Positions 1 to 5,773 of a stretch of DNA of 9,524 bases are shown here, piece after piece. Numbering within the stretch: the first letter of the stretch is position 1; each line of letters begins with the position of its first letter. The stretch spans positions 1 to 9,524 of the forward strand of contig JBEKHI010000331.1 of assembly GCA_050012355.1 (NCBI GenBank), written 5' to 3'. The translations under genes and the position numbers were made by a program. Under the pieces are notes generated by a model. The model had not been told where the DNA came from. It saw only the letters and a program-made list of their open reading frames with translations, and ran no database searches. Source of the stretch: JBEKHI01 sp050012355. GTDB lineage: Bacteria > Actinomycetota > Actinomycetes > Streptosporangiales > Streptosporangiaceae.

Positions 1-200
1 TGGGTGATGCCCATCCTCCTGGCAAGCTCGACCTGGGTGAGCTGGGCGGCCTGCCGGAGGGCGGCCAGGCCCATCGCGTAGGTGCGGTCGGCTTCTGCCA
101 TCTCGGAGCGGACCTGGGCGATACCGGGAGCGAGGTCAGGTCGCCGGGCGAGTTGGCTGATGCGGTCGTTGCCGCGGATGAACTTGACGTCTTCAGTCAT
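1..200 (-). CDS. XRE-family helix-turn-helix regulator, N-terminal part (HigA-like antitoxin candidate), cut by window edge
   Basis: Reading the minus strand from the ATG at 200-198 gives 66 residues that run off the left edge. Residues about 46-66 (ALRQAAQLTQVELARRMGIT) match the start of an XRE/Cro-type helix-turn-helix: the LTQxELAxRxGI pattern is the classic first DNA-binding helices. A roughly 45-residue leader rich in charged residues precedes it, as in many HigA-type antitoxins, where the HTH is in the C-terminal half. A purine-rich AGAAAGGAAA stretch lies just before the ATG and is a plausible ribosome binding site. The gene overlaps the end of the upstream ORF by 8 nt, an arrangement typical of translationally coupled toxin/antitoxin pairs. 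The HTH family call is firm. The antitoxin role is inference from context, and an ordinary XRE repressor is equally possible. Confidence 0.82.
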   Translation of the reverse strand, partial: MTEDVKFIRGNDRISQLARRPDLAPGIAQVRSEMAEADRTYAMGLAALRQAAQLTQVELARRMGIT

Positions 201-396
201 CGGAGTTTCCTTTCTGGCGCAGCCAGGCATCGACGAGCGCCTCTCCGCGTGCTTCCGGGTCGAAAGGGTGGGCGACCCGCCGCAGTTTACTGCGGGTGGG
301 TACCGCACCTTGGACGACGCTGAGTCGTTCCTGACCGGCCGGGAGCCGCTCGCGGCCGAGCCGGTACGGTGAGACACCGTTGGACTCCTTCCGCAC
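193..396 (-). CDS. Small ORF upstream of XRE gene; possible degenerate RelE/HigB-like toxin remnant
   Basis: This 67-codon minus-strand ORF has a GTG start only (an in-frame TGA lies a few codons upstream) and a stop overlapping the XRE start by 8 nt. I do not recognise it as a whole. Its C-terminal part (about residues 38-57) contains RRVAHPFDPEARGEALV, which resembles the R-V-x-x-x-F-D-P-x-R-x-A-x-x-L-V strand seen in phage-Gp49/HigB-type toxins that precede XRE antitoxins. The rest of the toxin fold (normally about 100 residues) is not visible, and the sequence after this motif departs from the family. It may be a decayed toxin, a short unrelated protein, or a chance ORF. Only position and partial motif resemblance support it. 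Confidence 0.3.
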   Translation of the reverse strand: MRKESNGVSPYRLGRERLPAGQERLSVVQGAVPTRSKLRRVAHPFDPEARGEALVDAWLRQKGNSDD

Positions 397-423
397 CGAC
401 TTCCGCGGGCGTCATTTCCTCGT

Positions 424-1245
424 CTAGCTGGTCGGTGTCGATGGCGGCCGGTTCTGGCTCGTTGGCTGCGTTGCTGCCTGGAGCTTGTCCATGATCACTG
501 GGGTGAGCGGGCTTCGGGGCACTGGCTGCCCGGTGCGCTGCGACCATCGGTCGAGCGCCCAGGCGTACAGCTCTGCTGTTGCCCGCAGGGAACGGCGCAG
601 CTCCGTGGGCTCCGCCGAGGTGGGTGCTGCACGGTGGACGCGGTCGATGTCGGCGGAATCCAGGTCGTGATGGGCAGAGTGGTACGCCGTCCCCAGCAGC
701 GGCAATACGCGGTTGTTGAGCGTGTCCATCACCCCGTAGCGCACCATCCATGCCTCGCCGTGCCGCAGCTTGCCGTGCAGGTAGTTCAGCCCGCCCCAGG
801 TGGCGCTGTCGAATGCAGGCGCGTCAAACTCGGGTGGGTGCCAGGTGGCGAGATCGGATCGCAGCCGCGCCGCGACATCTGCCTTGTCTACAACCGCGAG
901 GAATCCCCGGGTGAGTGCAGCCCACGGCATGGCGTGCTCCTCGTCCAGGGTGAGGTCCAGTTCGATCAGCTTCTCGTCCCAGCTTTGATACCGGTACGGC
1001 CGTTGCCACAGCGGTTCCTGATGCCAGACGGCGTGGTGGCCATGGAGCAGGTCGCTGATCTGCTCCCGCCGATCGCACAGCGCGTCGCGCTGCCCGGGCT
1101 CGGCGACGATGATTACGTCGAGGTCGGAGTCTTCATCGGCGGTTCCCGGCGTGAGCGAGCCGTAAACGATCATCGCGCGCACCGTGGCGTCAGATTCCGC
1201 CCATGCCGCAGCTCTCTCGGCCATCTGTTCAGCAGGAATGGTCAT
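424..1245 (-). CDS. Nucleotidyltransferase-domain protein (aminoglycoside/lincosamide adenylyltransferase-like)
   Basis: A 273-residue protein with the minimal nucleotidyltransferase core. The glycine-serine pair is at residues 29-30 (VYGS), followed by the paired carboxylates in DSDLD (D41 and D43). A third candidate carboxylate lies in the IELDL strand (D97). In this superfamily these residues bind two metal ions and transfer an NMP group from an NTP to a hydroxyl, as in streptomycin or lincosamide adenylyltransferases. The remainder is a mostly helical C-terminal domain (about 110-240) likely to form the acceptor pocket. The last 16 residues are a Pro/Thr/Ser/Gln tail with no expected role. 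The start is chosen at 1245 rather than the upstream 1251 or 1305 because GGAAGGG lies 7 nt before it. The substrate is unknown; resistance cannot be concluded from the fold alone, and a housekeeping or toxin-antitoxin-associated role is possible. Confidence 0.82.
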   Translation of the reverse strand: MTIPAEQMAERAAAWAESDATVRAMIVYGSLTPGTADEDSDLDVIIVAEPGQRDALCDRREQISDLLHGHHAVWHQEPLWQRPYRYQSWDEKLIELDLTLDEEHAMPWAALTRGFLAVVDKADVAARLRSDLATWHPPEFDAPAFDSATWGGLNYLHGKLRHGEAWMVRYGVMDTLNNRVLPLLGTAYHSAHHDLDSADIDRVHRAAPTSAEPTELRRSLRATAELYAWALDRWSQRTGQPVPRSPLTPVIMDKLQAATQPTSQNRPPSTPTS

Positions 1246-1252
1246 CGGCATT

Positions 1253-1259
1253 CCCTTCC
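1253..1259 (-). promoter_or_regulatory. Ribosome binding site of the nucleotidyltransferase gene
   Basis: GGAAGGG on the minus strand lies 7 nt before the ATG at 1245. The alternative ATG at 1251 would be only 1 nt away, so this site selects the 1245 start. Confidence 0.6.
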
Positions 1260-1425
1260 GCAAGGCTGGGTCAGGTCCCCGGGCAACATGTAACCAGACA
1301 GCCATGCGGGCACGGTACTGGGCCGTTGAGGCGGGTCGCCGTTACGTTTGGTGCCTCCGGCCCGAACCTTGGGTTCCAGGATGGATGCTTACACACGGTG
1401 AAAGCCTGGTCAGATGTGCGCGTGC

Positions 1426-1490
1426 GCTAACGAGTCGAGCGCGTTCGCACTGGTCAACGGCCTGTTCTGCTAACGGAATTGCTAACGAGA
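1426..1490 (+). repeat. Three direct copies of GCTAACG (1426, 1469, 1481)
   Basis: GCTAACGAG at 1426-1434, GCTAACGGA at 1469-1477 and GCTAACGAGA at 1481-1490. Starts are 43 and 12 nt apart. TAACG is uncommon in such G+C-rich DNA, and the cluster lies in a stretch without genes. It could be a set of binding sites or chance. No function is visible. Confidence 0.4.
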
Positions 1491-1616
1491 CCGAGGAGAC
1501 GAGGTAAGACAGCCCGCGAGACCGGCGACGACAACCAGGACCAAGCCTAGGTCCGTGAACTCATTGGATACGAGCCCGCCAAGATCTCTGGCAGTCTGGC
1601 CGCCTCGGCGAGCCGC

Positions 1617-1826
1617 TTAAACGGCGGGATACTCCGTGCCGGGCGTGCGGTCCTGGAGGCTCAGCCGTAACAACCTGAACCTCGCGAGGGCAGCGCCCCG
1701 ACCGCTCGCCGCCAAGGCGATGCTCAAGGCGAAGACCACGAGGATGAGAATCACCGCGAGGATGCTGGTAAGCCGGCCCGCTTGCCGTTTTCTTTTGTGA
1801 GGTCGCAGGTGCGCCTTGTTACTCAT
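1617..1826 (-). CDS. Small single-span membrane protein, unknown function
   Basis: A 69-residue protein with three parts. A strongly basic N-terminus (about residues 1-19, with HKRKRQAGR) is followed by one hydrophobic segment (about 20-42, TSILAVILILVVFALSIALAA), predicted to cross the membrane with the basic end in the cytoplasm. A 27-residue C-terminal part with several arginines follows. It could instead be an uncleaved signal anchor. Translation signals are strong: GGGAGG at 1833-1838 lies 6 nt before the ATG, and a sigma-70-like promoter lies just upstream, so it is probably expressed. No family is recognised. The neighbours give no clue: it stands alone between a nucleotidyltransferase and a damaged Nudix gene. 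Confidence 0.6.
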   Translation of the reverse strand: MSNKAHLRPHKRKRQAGRLTSILAVILILVVFALSIALAASGRGAALARFRLLRLSLQDRTPGTEYPAV

Positions 1827-1832
1827 CGCGTT

Positions 1833-1838
1833 CCTCCC
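1833..1838 (-). promoter_or_regulatory. Ribosome binding site of the small membrane protein
   Basis: GGGAGG on the minus strand, 6 nt before the ATG at 1826. Near-ideal sequence and spacing argue that this short ORF is a real gene. Confidence 0.6.
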
Positions 1839-1857
1839 GTGGAACGGGGGGGATCAA

Positions 1858-1886
1858 ATCGTAGATGATCTAGGCTGACTCATCAA
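1858..1886 (-). promoter_or_regulatory. Sigma-70-type promoter for the small membrane protein
   Basis: On the minus strand TTGATG (1886-1881) and TACGAT (1863-1858) are separated by exactly 17 nt. TTGATG matches the TTGACA -35 consensus at four of six positions and TACGAT fits the actinobacterial TANNNT -10 pattern. Transcription would start near 1851, giving a leader of about 25 nt that includes the ribosome binding site at 1833-1838. Confidence 0.55.
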
Positions 1887-2041
1887 ACGCTTGACGGTGC
1901 CACTAGTTGGGCAGTGCGCCGAGCATGATCGGTCGTTCAGGTAACTCAGCTTCATAGCAAGCGCATCACGGTACGTTCATCGCGTGCCCGACGACGCAGC
2001 TGATCGAGGTACGGCCCGGCTACTTCCGAGCCACCTGGCCG

Positions 2042-2536
2042 ATGGCCGCCTCGGCGGTGATCCGCGATGAGGAAGACCGCGCCCCAGGCTGCTGGCTCAT
2101 GCCCGGCGGCGGAGCGGAACCCGCCGGTAGCCCCCGCCAGGCATGCAGGCGAGAACTCAGCGAAGAACTAGGTATTGACCTCGCGGTAGGCACGCTCCTT
2201 GCCGTCGACTGGATCCCCGCCAGCAGCCAGGGATTCGCAGAACTGATCTATGTCTTCGACGGCGGTCGCCACCCCGCCAGGCCTGAAGGCCCGCAGGCCA
2301 AGAACCGGGCAGCTGACGCCGAGGATGGACGGATCACCGGTCCGCGGCGACGTCCGCTGAGACAATCGGCGAATGCGGGATTCAGAGAGCAGACGGCCGG
2401 AACCGGAGTCCGAGCCAACGGAAGCGATGGAAGCTCGCGTCCGGGCCAGCTTCGAGCGGCAGGCGATGATGGCCACCTTGGGCGCGCGACTGGCGGCGGT
2501 ACAGCGCGGGCGGGTCGAGATTCTCGTAAACCATGA
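2042..2536 (+). pseudogene. Damaged Nudix hydrolase gene
   Basis: The first 75 codons (to about 2266) are recognisably a Nudix domain. MAASAVIRDEEDR would be the first strand, then CWLMPGGG, a Nudix helix with intact RELSEELG, and the later strand AELIYVFDGG. Intact members hydrolyse nucleoside diphosphates linked to another group, using the REUxEExGU glutamates to bind metal. Several faults suggest decay. About 8-10 residues of the usual strand between EDR and APGCW are missing, the first conserved glutamate of the box is replaced (AEPAGS instead of xEPGES), and after FDGG the frame carries 89 residues without family resemblance. Open frame continues upstream to 1958 (RPGYFRATWP precedes the ATG) but contains no start codon before 2042. 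The ORF's last 164 nt overlap the thioesterase gene in another frame. It might still be expressed as a non-catalytic product. Confidence 0.55.
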
Positions 2537-2846
2537 CGACAGGTTCACCCAGCAGCACGGGTTCATGCACGCGGGTGCCGTCGCCGCGGTGTTGGACAGC
2601 GCCTGCGGGTACGCGGCCTTCAGCGTCATGCCGCCAGACGCGGCCGTGCTCACGGCGACCTACACGATCAACCTTCTCGCCCCCGCCGCCGGGGAGTTGT
2701 TCGCCATAACCGGAGAGGTGATCCGGGCGGGACGGACACTGGTGGTGTGCCGTGGCCAGGCGACCGTTGACGGTGCTACCGCGCCGTTCGCGGTCATGCA
2801 GGCCACGCTGAGCGCCGTCTACAACCGGCCCGGTATCACTCACTGA
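2373..2846 (+). CDS. PaaI-family hotdog-fold acyl-CoA thioesterase
   Basis: A 157-residue protein of the 4HBT/PaaI type, which hydrolyses acyl- or aryl-CoA thioesters in the cytoplasm. The diagnostic segment is residues 59-82, TQQHGFMHAGAVAAVLDSAC continuing GYAA: H62-G63 begin the hotdog helix and D75 is in the position of the catalytic acid. The strand YTINLLAPAAGE and the late VCRGQATVDG/FAVMQATL strands also follow the family pattern. Residues 1-18 are a charged leader that most relatives (about 140 residues) lack, so the true start may be the in-frame ATG at 2427 (MEARVRASF). Neither start has a clear ribosome binding site. GACAAT at 2361-2366, 6 nt before 2373, would permit a leaderless start there. 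The physiological substrate is unknown; phenylacetyl-CoA cannot be assumed because no paa genes are nearby. Confidence 0.85.
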   Translation: MRDSESRRPEPESEPTEAMEARVRASFERQAMMATLGARLAAVQRGRVEILVNHDDRFTQQHGFMHAGAVAAVLDSACGYAAFSVMPPDAAVLTATYTINLLAPAAGELFAITGEVIRAGRTLVVCRGQATVDGATAPFAVMQATLSAVYNRPGITH

Positions 2847-2865
2847 CACCCACGAGTACTTACCC

Positions 2866-2877
2866 CGCCGCCCGGCG
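2866..2877. other. Short GC-rich inverted repeat between thioesterase and LCP gene
   Basis: CGCCG-CC-CGGCG begins 20 nt after the thioesterase stop. The stem is only 5 bp, the centre is 2 nt and no T-run follows, so it is not a standard terminator. It may be a weak pause site, an operator or chance. TAGTAT at 2885-2890 just downstream could be the -10 of the LCP promoter, but no matching -35 is visible. Confidence 0.25.
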
Positions 2878-2928
2878 AGGCTAGTAGTATCTGCCCGATT
2901 AACGGGGATTCTGGCCGAGATCAAGGTT

Positions 2929-2934
2929 GAGGAG
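2929..2934 (+). promoter_or_regulatory. Ribosome binding site deciding the LCP start
   Basis: GAGGAG lies 7 nt before the GTG at 2942. The longer reading starting at TTG 2927 would put this site inside the coding region and has no comparable site of its own, so GTG 2942 is preferred. Confidence 0.65.
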
Positions 2935-2941
2935 TCTGGGC

Positions 2942-4729
2942 GTGTCCGGTTTGAAGCTCGGCCCGATCAGCATAAGCAAGCTCGGTTACGCGGTCGCGTG
3001 CGTGGCCTCTGCTGTCACCCTGGTGGCGGCCGGCTACGCCCATCAAGTCGTGGGCCTGACCAACAACCTCGGCGACGGGACCTTGCTGGGCGACGCTCCG
3101 TCCACCGGTGCGATGAACATCCTGGTGATGGGGCTGGAGAGCCGGACCACCTTCCAGGGGCAGGACCTGTCAGTTCAGCAGCTCACGGAGACGCACTCGG
3201 GCAATGAGTCAGAGGTCGAGGAAGGCCTTGAGGGCTCACAGGACACCGACACGCTGATTCTGCTCCACGTCTTCGCCGGCGGGCAGAAGGCGGTCGGCTT
3301 CTCGATTCCCCGTGACGACGTCGTCAACTACCCGCATGCCACCTTCGACGGGCTCACCGAGGGCAAGATCGACGCGGCCTACGCTTACGCCTACGACCAG
3401 TCGCTCGGCGAGACCGACGACACCAACATGAGCCAGTCCCAGCGGTACTTGGAAGCCAACCAAGCGGGCCAGCTGTTCGAGGTCCAGACCGTCGAGTCGG
3501 TCACTGGCGTGCACATCGACCACTTCATTGAGTCGGACATCATCGGCTTCTACGAGCTCGCCCAGCAGTTCGGCGGGCTAGAGGTTTGCATCCAGCCCGC
3601 CCCCGCTCAGGGCGGCCTGCCCGCCGGGGCGAATCTGAGCGACTACGATCCGCTCACCGGCAGCGACAACTCGGGGTTCAGCGCCGTCGAGGCCGGCTAC
3701 AACACGAAGAAGGGCGGCAAGCAGTACCTGCACCTATCGGCGGCGATGTCACTGGCCTACGTCCGGTCGCGTGACACCCTGCCGGGGATCGACATCGGCC
3801 GCACCGCCCGGCAGCAGGCCGCCATCGAGTACATCCTGTGGAAACTCGAGAACAGCAACGTGCTGAGCGACCTCAACGAGATCACCACCCTGCTGGGCAA
3901 CGCGAAGAGCTGGCTCATGTACGACAGTGGCTGGGACCTGACCGACTTCGCGGTGGACATGCGTGCGCTGTCCGGCAGCGGCCTTAGCTTCACCACGCTG
4001 CCCGAGATATCGACGAACGACGTCTCCATCCCTGGCTACCCGGGCGCGCAGAGCGCGGACTACGTCGACATTCCGCAGATCCAGCAGCAGGTCAACGAGG
4101 CGTTCTACGGGTCTTCCTCGATGATCCCTTCGACGGCATCATCGGTAACCACGGATGTCTACAACGGCAGCGGTACCGGCGGGCTGGCCGGGGACGTCTC
4201 GCAGGATCTCGTCGCGATGGGCTACAAGGCCGGCGCCGTTGAGGACTCGTCCTCCCAGTCGCAGCCGGTCCGCGATGACACCGAGGTCTTCTACGGCGCG
4301 GGTAGCGCCACCGAGACGAACGCGCAGACGATCGCCAACCTCATGGGTATACAGTCCGCCACCCCGCTGTCGTCGCTGCCGGCCGGCCACGTGGAGGTGC
4401 TGCTCGGCTCCCAGGCCACCGCCCAGGCACCGGGGCTGGAGATGTTTGGCGCGGACAGCGTGATCGCCGGGGATTACGTCAACGCCGCGGAGCAGAACGA
4501 CCAGTCGGTCCCGGCGAACGTCCAGGCGGCGGACAACGCCGGCTTGCAGTCCGATGGGCCCGCCTATTCGTATGCGCAGCAGGCGTCTTCCGCAGCAGGC
4601 TCGTCGTCCAAGTCGACCCCCGCTGTCAAGAAGTCCTCGCCAAGCTCCGCGAAGACCAAGAAGTCGACCAGCAGCAGTTCGTCCCCGGTCGTGAACCCGC
4701 CGTACGGCCTCACGACCTGCCCGTACTAA
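2942..4729 (+). CDS. LytR-CpsA-Psr (LCP) family glycopolymer transferase with LytR_C domain
   Basis: A 595-residue type II membrane protein. A short cytoplasmic tail is followed by one span (about residues 14-32, YAVACVASAVTLVAAGYA) and a large extracytoplasmic part. LCP enzymes move undecaprenyl-pyrophosphate-linked polymers (teichoic acid, arabinogalactan, capsule) onto peptidoglycan. LCP signatures are present: NILVMGLESR (59-68), DTDTLIL (101-107) with the metal-binding aspartates D101 and D103, SIPRD (121-125), and the late arginine block RSRDTLPG (275-282) continuing IDIGRTARQQ. About residues 69-100 form an extra Gln/acidic segment inside the early loop. Residues about 402-490 (VTTDVYNGSGTGGLAGDVSQ onward) form the LytR_C domain. 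A Ser/Lys/Pro-rich tail (550-583) ends in TTCPY. Apart from C20 in the span, the only cysteines are C216 and C593, which could form a disulfide. The polymer transferred is unknown. Confidence 0.92.
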   Translation: MSGLKLGPISISKLGYAVACVASAVTLVAAGYAHQVVGLTNNLGDGTLLGDAPSTGAMNILVMGLESRTTFQGQDLSVQQLTETHSGNESEVEEGLEGSQDTDTLILLHVFAGGQKAVGFSIPRDDVVNYPHATFDGLTEGKIDAAYAYAYDQSLGETDDTNMSQSQRYLEANQAGQLFEVQTVESVTGVHIDHFIESDIIGFYELAQQFGGLEVCIQPAPAQGGLPAGANLSDYDPLTGSDNSGFSAVEAGYNTKKGGKQYLHLSAAMSLAYVRSRDTLPGIDIGRTARQQAAIEYILWKLENSNVLSDLNEITTLLGNAKSWLMYDSGWDLTDFAVDMRALSGSGLSFTTLPEISTNDVSIPGYPGAQSADYVDIPQIQQQVNEAFYGSSSMIPSTASSVTTDVYNGSGTGGLAGDVSQDLVAMGYKAGAVEDSSSQSQPVRDDTEVFYGAGSATETNAQTIANLMGIQSATPLSSLPAGHVEVLLGSQATAQAPGLEMFGADSVIAGDYVNAAEQNDQSVPANVQAADNAGLQSDGPAYSYAQQASSAAGSSSKSTPAVKKSSPSSAKTKKSTSSSSSPVVNPPYGLTTCPY

Positions 4730-4735
4730 TCTGCC

Positions 4736-5710
4736 TTAGAGGCTGGACGCGCAGGCGGCGAGCCGTCGCGCGAGGGCATGCACATGGTCGCGAAGAGCGT
4801 CCGGGTACTCGATCACGAACGGACGGTCCAGCCAGGCGAGCACGGACGCGATCCAGTCCAGCTGCTCAGCGTGCAGCTGGACCCGGACCCATCCGCTATC
4901 CAGATCCGGCGCCAGCTCGTGGATAGTGGCGATCCCGGCGGGAAACCGGGAGCGGACCTGCTCGGCCATGCCCTGGACCCGCACGGACACCTCGTGCGTG
5001 CGGGGGACCTCGGCGAGCCCGGACAGCACCCGGCCAGCCGCGTCGAATTCCGCGGGCACGTTGAAGGTCCCCGGCTGCTCCGCAGCGGCCTCGATCCGGT
5101 CGAGCCGGAACGTGCGCACGTCACCGCTGGCCGAGTCGGACCCGGTCACGTACCAGCGTCCGGAGTGGGCGACGATCCCGTACGGGTGCACGGTGCGCTC
5201 GCTGCGCCGCCCTTCCCAGGAGGTGTACGTGATGGCGACCGGCCTGCGCTGCCGCGCCGCGTCGGCGAGCGTGAGCAGCACGCTGGTCTCCGGGGTAACA
5301 GCGGGACGCGCCCGGGCGGTGAAATCAGCGGTCGCCAGCAGCGCGTCCAGTCGGCGCGCGAGCGGCTCGGGCAGCACCCGGCGGACCTTGGCCGCCGCGC
5401 TTTCGGCCGCCGCGACGGACGTGGTCACCAGTCCAGCGCGCTGACCGGCGACCAGGCCGAGCAGCACAGCCAGCGCCTCTTCGTCGGTGAGCATCAGCGG
5501 AGGCATCTTGTATCCGGGAGCGAGCCGGTAGCCGCCGTACCGGCCGCGCACCGACCGGACCGGGATGTCGAGGTCGATCAGGTGATCGACGTAGCGCCGG
5601 ACGGTGCGCTCATCAACGCCGAGCCGTCCGGCTAGGTCGGCGACGGTGCGGGTGCCGCCCGCCTGGAGGATCTCCAGCAGGGCCAGCACCCGGGAGGTCG
5701 GTCGGGTCAT
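4736..5710 (-). CDS. YafY-family transcriptional regulator (HTH + WYL + WCX domains)
   Basis: A 324-residue regulator of the usual family length. Residues 5-60 are a winged helix-turn-helix (RVLALLEILQ, then TVADLAGRLGVDERTVRRYV, with the wing RSVRGRYGGYRL). Residues about 140-212 are a WYL domain with a WYV variant at 186-188 (SGRWYVTG) and the conserved FRLDRI at 201-206. Residues about 238-315 are a WCX-type C-terminal domain. WYL regulators are dimers thought to sense nucleic acids or small ligands. The gene is divergent from the SDR gene 63 nt away with a perfect palindrome between them, so it probably controls that gene and itself. The ATG at 5710 has no ribosome binding site, but TAACTT lies 6 nt before it, which points to a leaderless transcript. 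Its stop lies 6 nt from the convergent LCP stop. Confidence 0.9.
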   Translation of the reverse strand: MTRPTSRVLALLEILQAGGTRTVADLAGRLGVDERTVRRYVDHLIDLDIPVRSVRGRYGGYRLAPGYKMPPLMLTDEEALAVLLGLVAGQRAGLVTTSVAAAESAAAKVRRVLPEPLARRLDALLATADFTARARPAVTPETSVLLTLADAARQRRPVAITYTSWEGRRSERTVHPYGIVAHSGRWYVTGSDSASGDVRTFRLDRIEAAAEQPGTFNVPAEFDAAGRVLSGLAEVPRTHEVSVRVQGMAEQVRSRFPAGIATIHELAPDLDSGWVRVQLHAEQLDWIASVLAWLDRPFVIEYPDALRDHVHALARRLAACASSL

Positions 5711-5716
5711 GAGGAA

Positions 5717-5722
5717 AAGTTA
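5717..5722 (-). promoter_or_regulatory. -10 element of the WYL regulator, predicted leaderless
   Basis: TAACTT on the minus strand ends 6 nt before the ATG at 5710, so transcription would start at or next to the A of ATG. It fits TANNNT except for a C-T order common in actinobacteria. No good -35 was found at 16-19 nt; TGGACA (5751-5746) is a good match but 23 nt away. Confidence 0.4.
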
Positions 5723-5740
5723 CCCACAAATACCGGGCGG

Positions 5741-5754
5741 ATACTGTCCAGTAT
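5741..5754. promoter_or_regulatory. Perfect palindrome ATACTG-TC-CAGTAT, probable WYL-regulator operator
   Basis: Two 6-nt arms, fully complementary, with a 2-nt centre, in the 63-nt gap between the divergent regulator and SDR genes. It is AT-rich relative to its surroundings. If both genes are leaderless, the site lies about 20-33 nt before the SDR transcript start and 31-44 nt before the regulator start, placing it over the -35 area of both. One bound dimer could therefore repress or activate either gene. That the neighbouring WYL regulator binds it is inference from position. Confidence 0.6.
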
Positions 5755-5760
5755 TCGTTT

Positions 5761-5766
5761 TAGCGT
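5761..5766 (+). promoter_or_regulatory. -10 element of the SDR gene, predicted leaderless
   Basis: TAGCGT (TANNNT pattern) ends 7 nt before the ATG at 5774, and no Shine-Dalgarno sequence is present. Transcription would begin at or beside the start codon. The operator palindrome ends 6 nt upstream. Confidence 0.4.
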
Positions 5767-5773
5767 ACCTGTT

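Larger units (their letters stand above)
1246..1616. other. Stretch without a convincing gene between nucleotidyltransferase and small membrane protein
   Basis: About 370 nt with short overlapping reading frames only, none with recognisable family features or a good ribosome binding site. It must hold the promoter of the minus-strand nucleotidyltransferase, but I could not identify one with confidence. It contains three copies of GCTAACG (listed separately). A plus-strand frame from about 1518 to 1670 reads reasonably protein-like but is broken by an in-frame TAG at 1548-1550 and has no start codon, so I do not call it. Confidence 0.5.

Noticed and set aside
634..1293. Long plus-strand ORF (219 codons) opposite the nucleotidyltransferase
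   Set aside because: It is the antisense shadow of a gene with clear catalytic motifs; its protein has no family features.
1518..1670. Plus-strand protein-like frame with an in-frame TAG at 1548-1550
   Set aside because: It lacks a start codon and ribosome binding site, matches no family I know, and overlaps the better supported minus-strand small membrane protein.
2894..2906. CCCG-ATTAA-CGGG hairpin in the LCP leader
   Set aside because: A 4-bp stem is expected by chance in this composition, and no riboswitch-like context is present.
2382..2924. Minus-strand ORF of 180 codons opposite the thioesterase
   Set aside because: The plus-strand frame encodes the hotdog motif; the antisense protein is composition-driven, with no recognisable domain.
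4778..5635. Long plus-strand ORF (285 codons) opposite the WYL regulator
   Set aside because: Antisense shadow typical of G+C-rich coding DNA; the minus-strand protein has full HTH, WYL and WCX domains.
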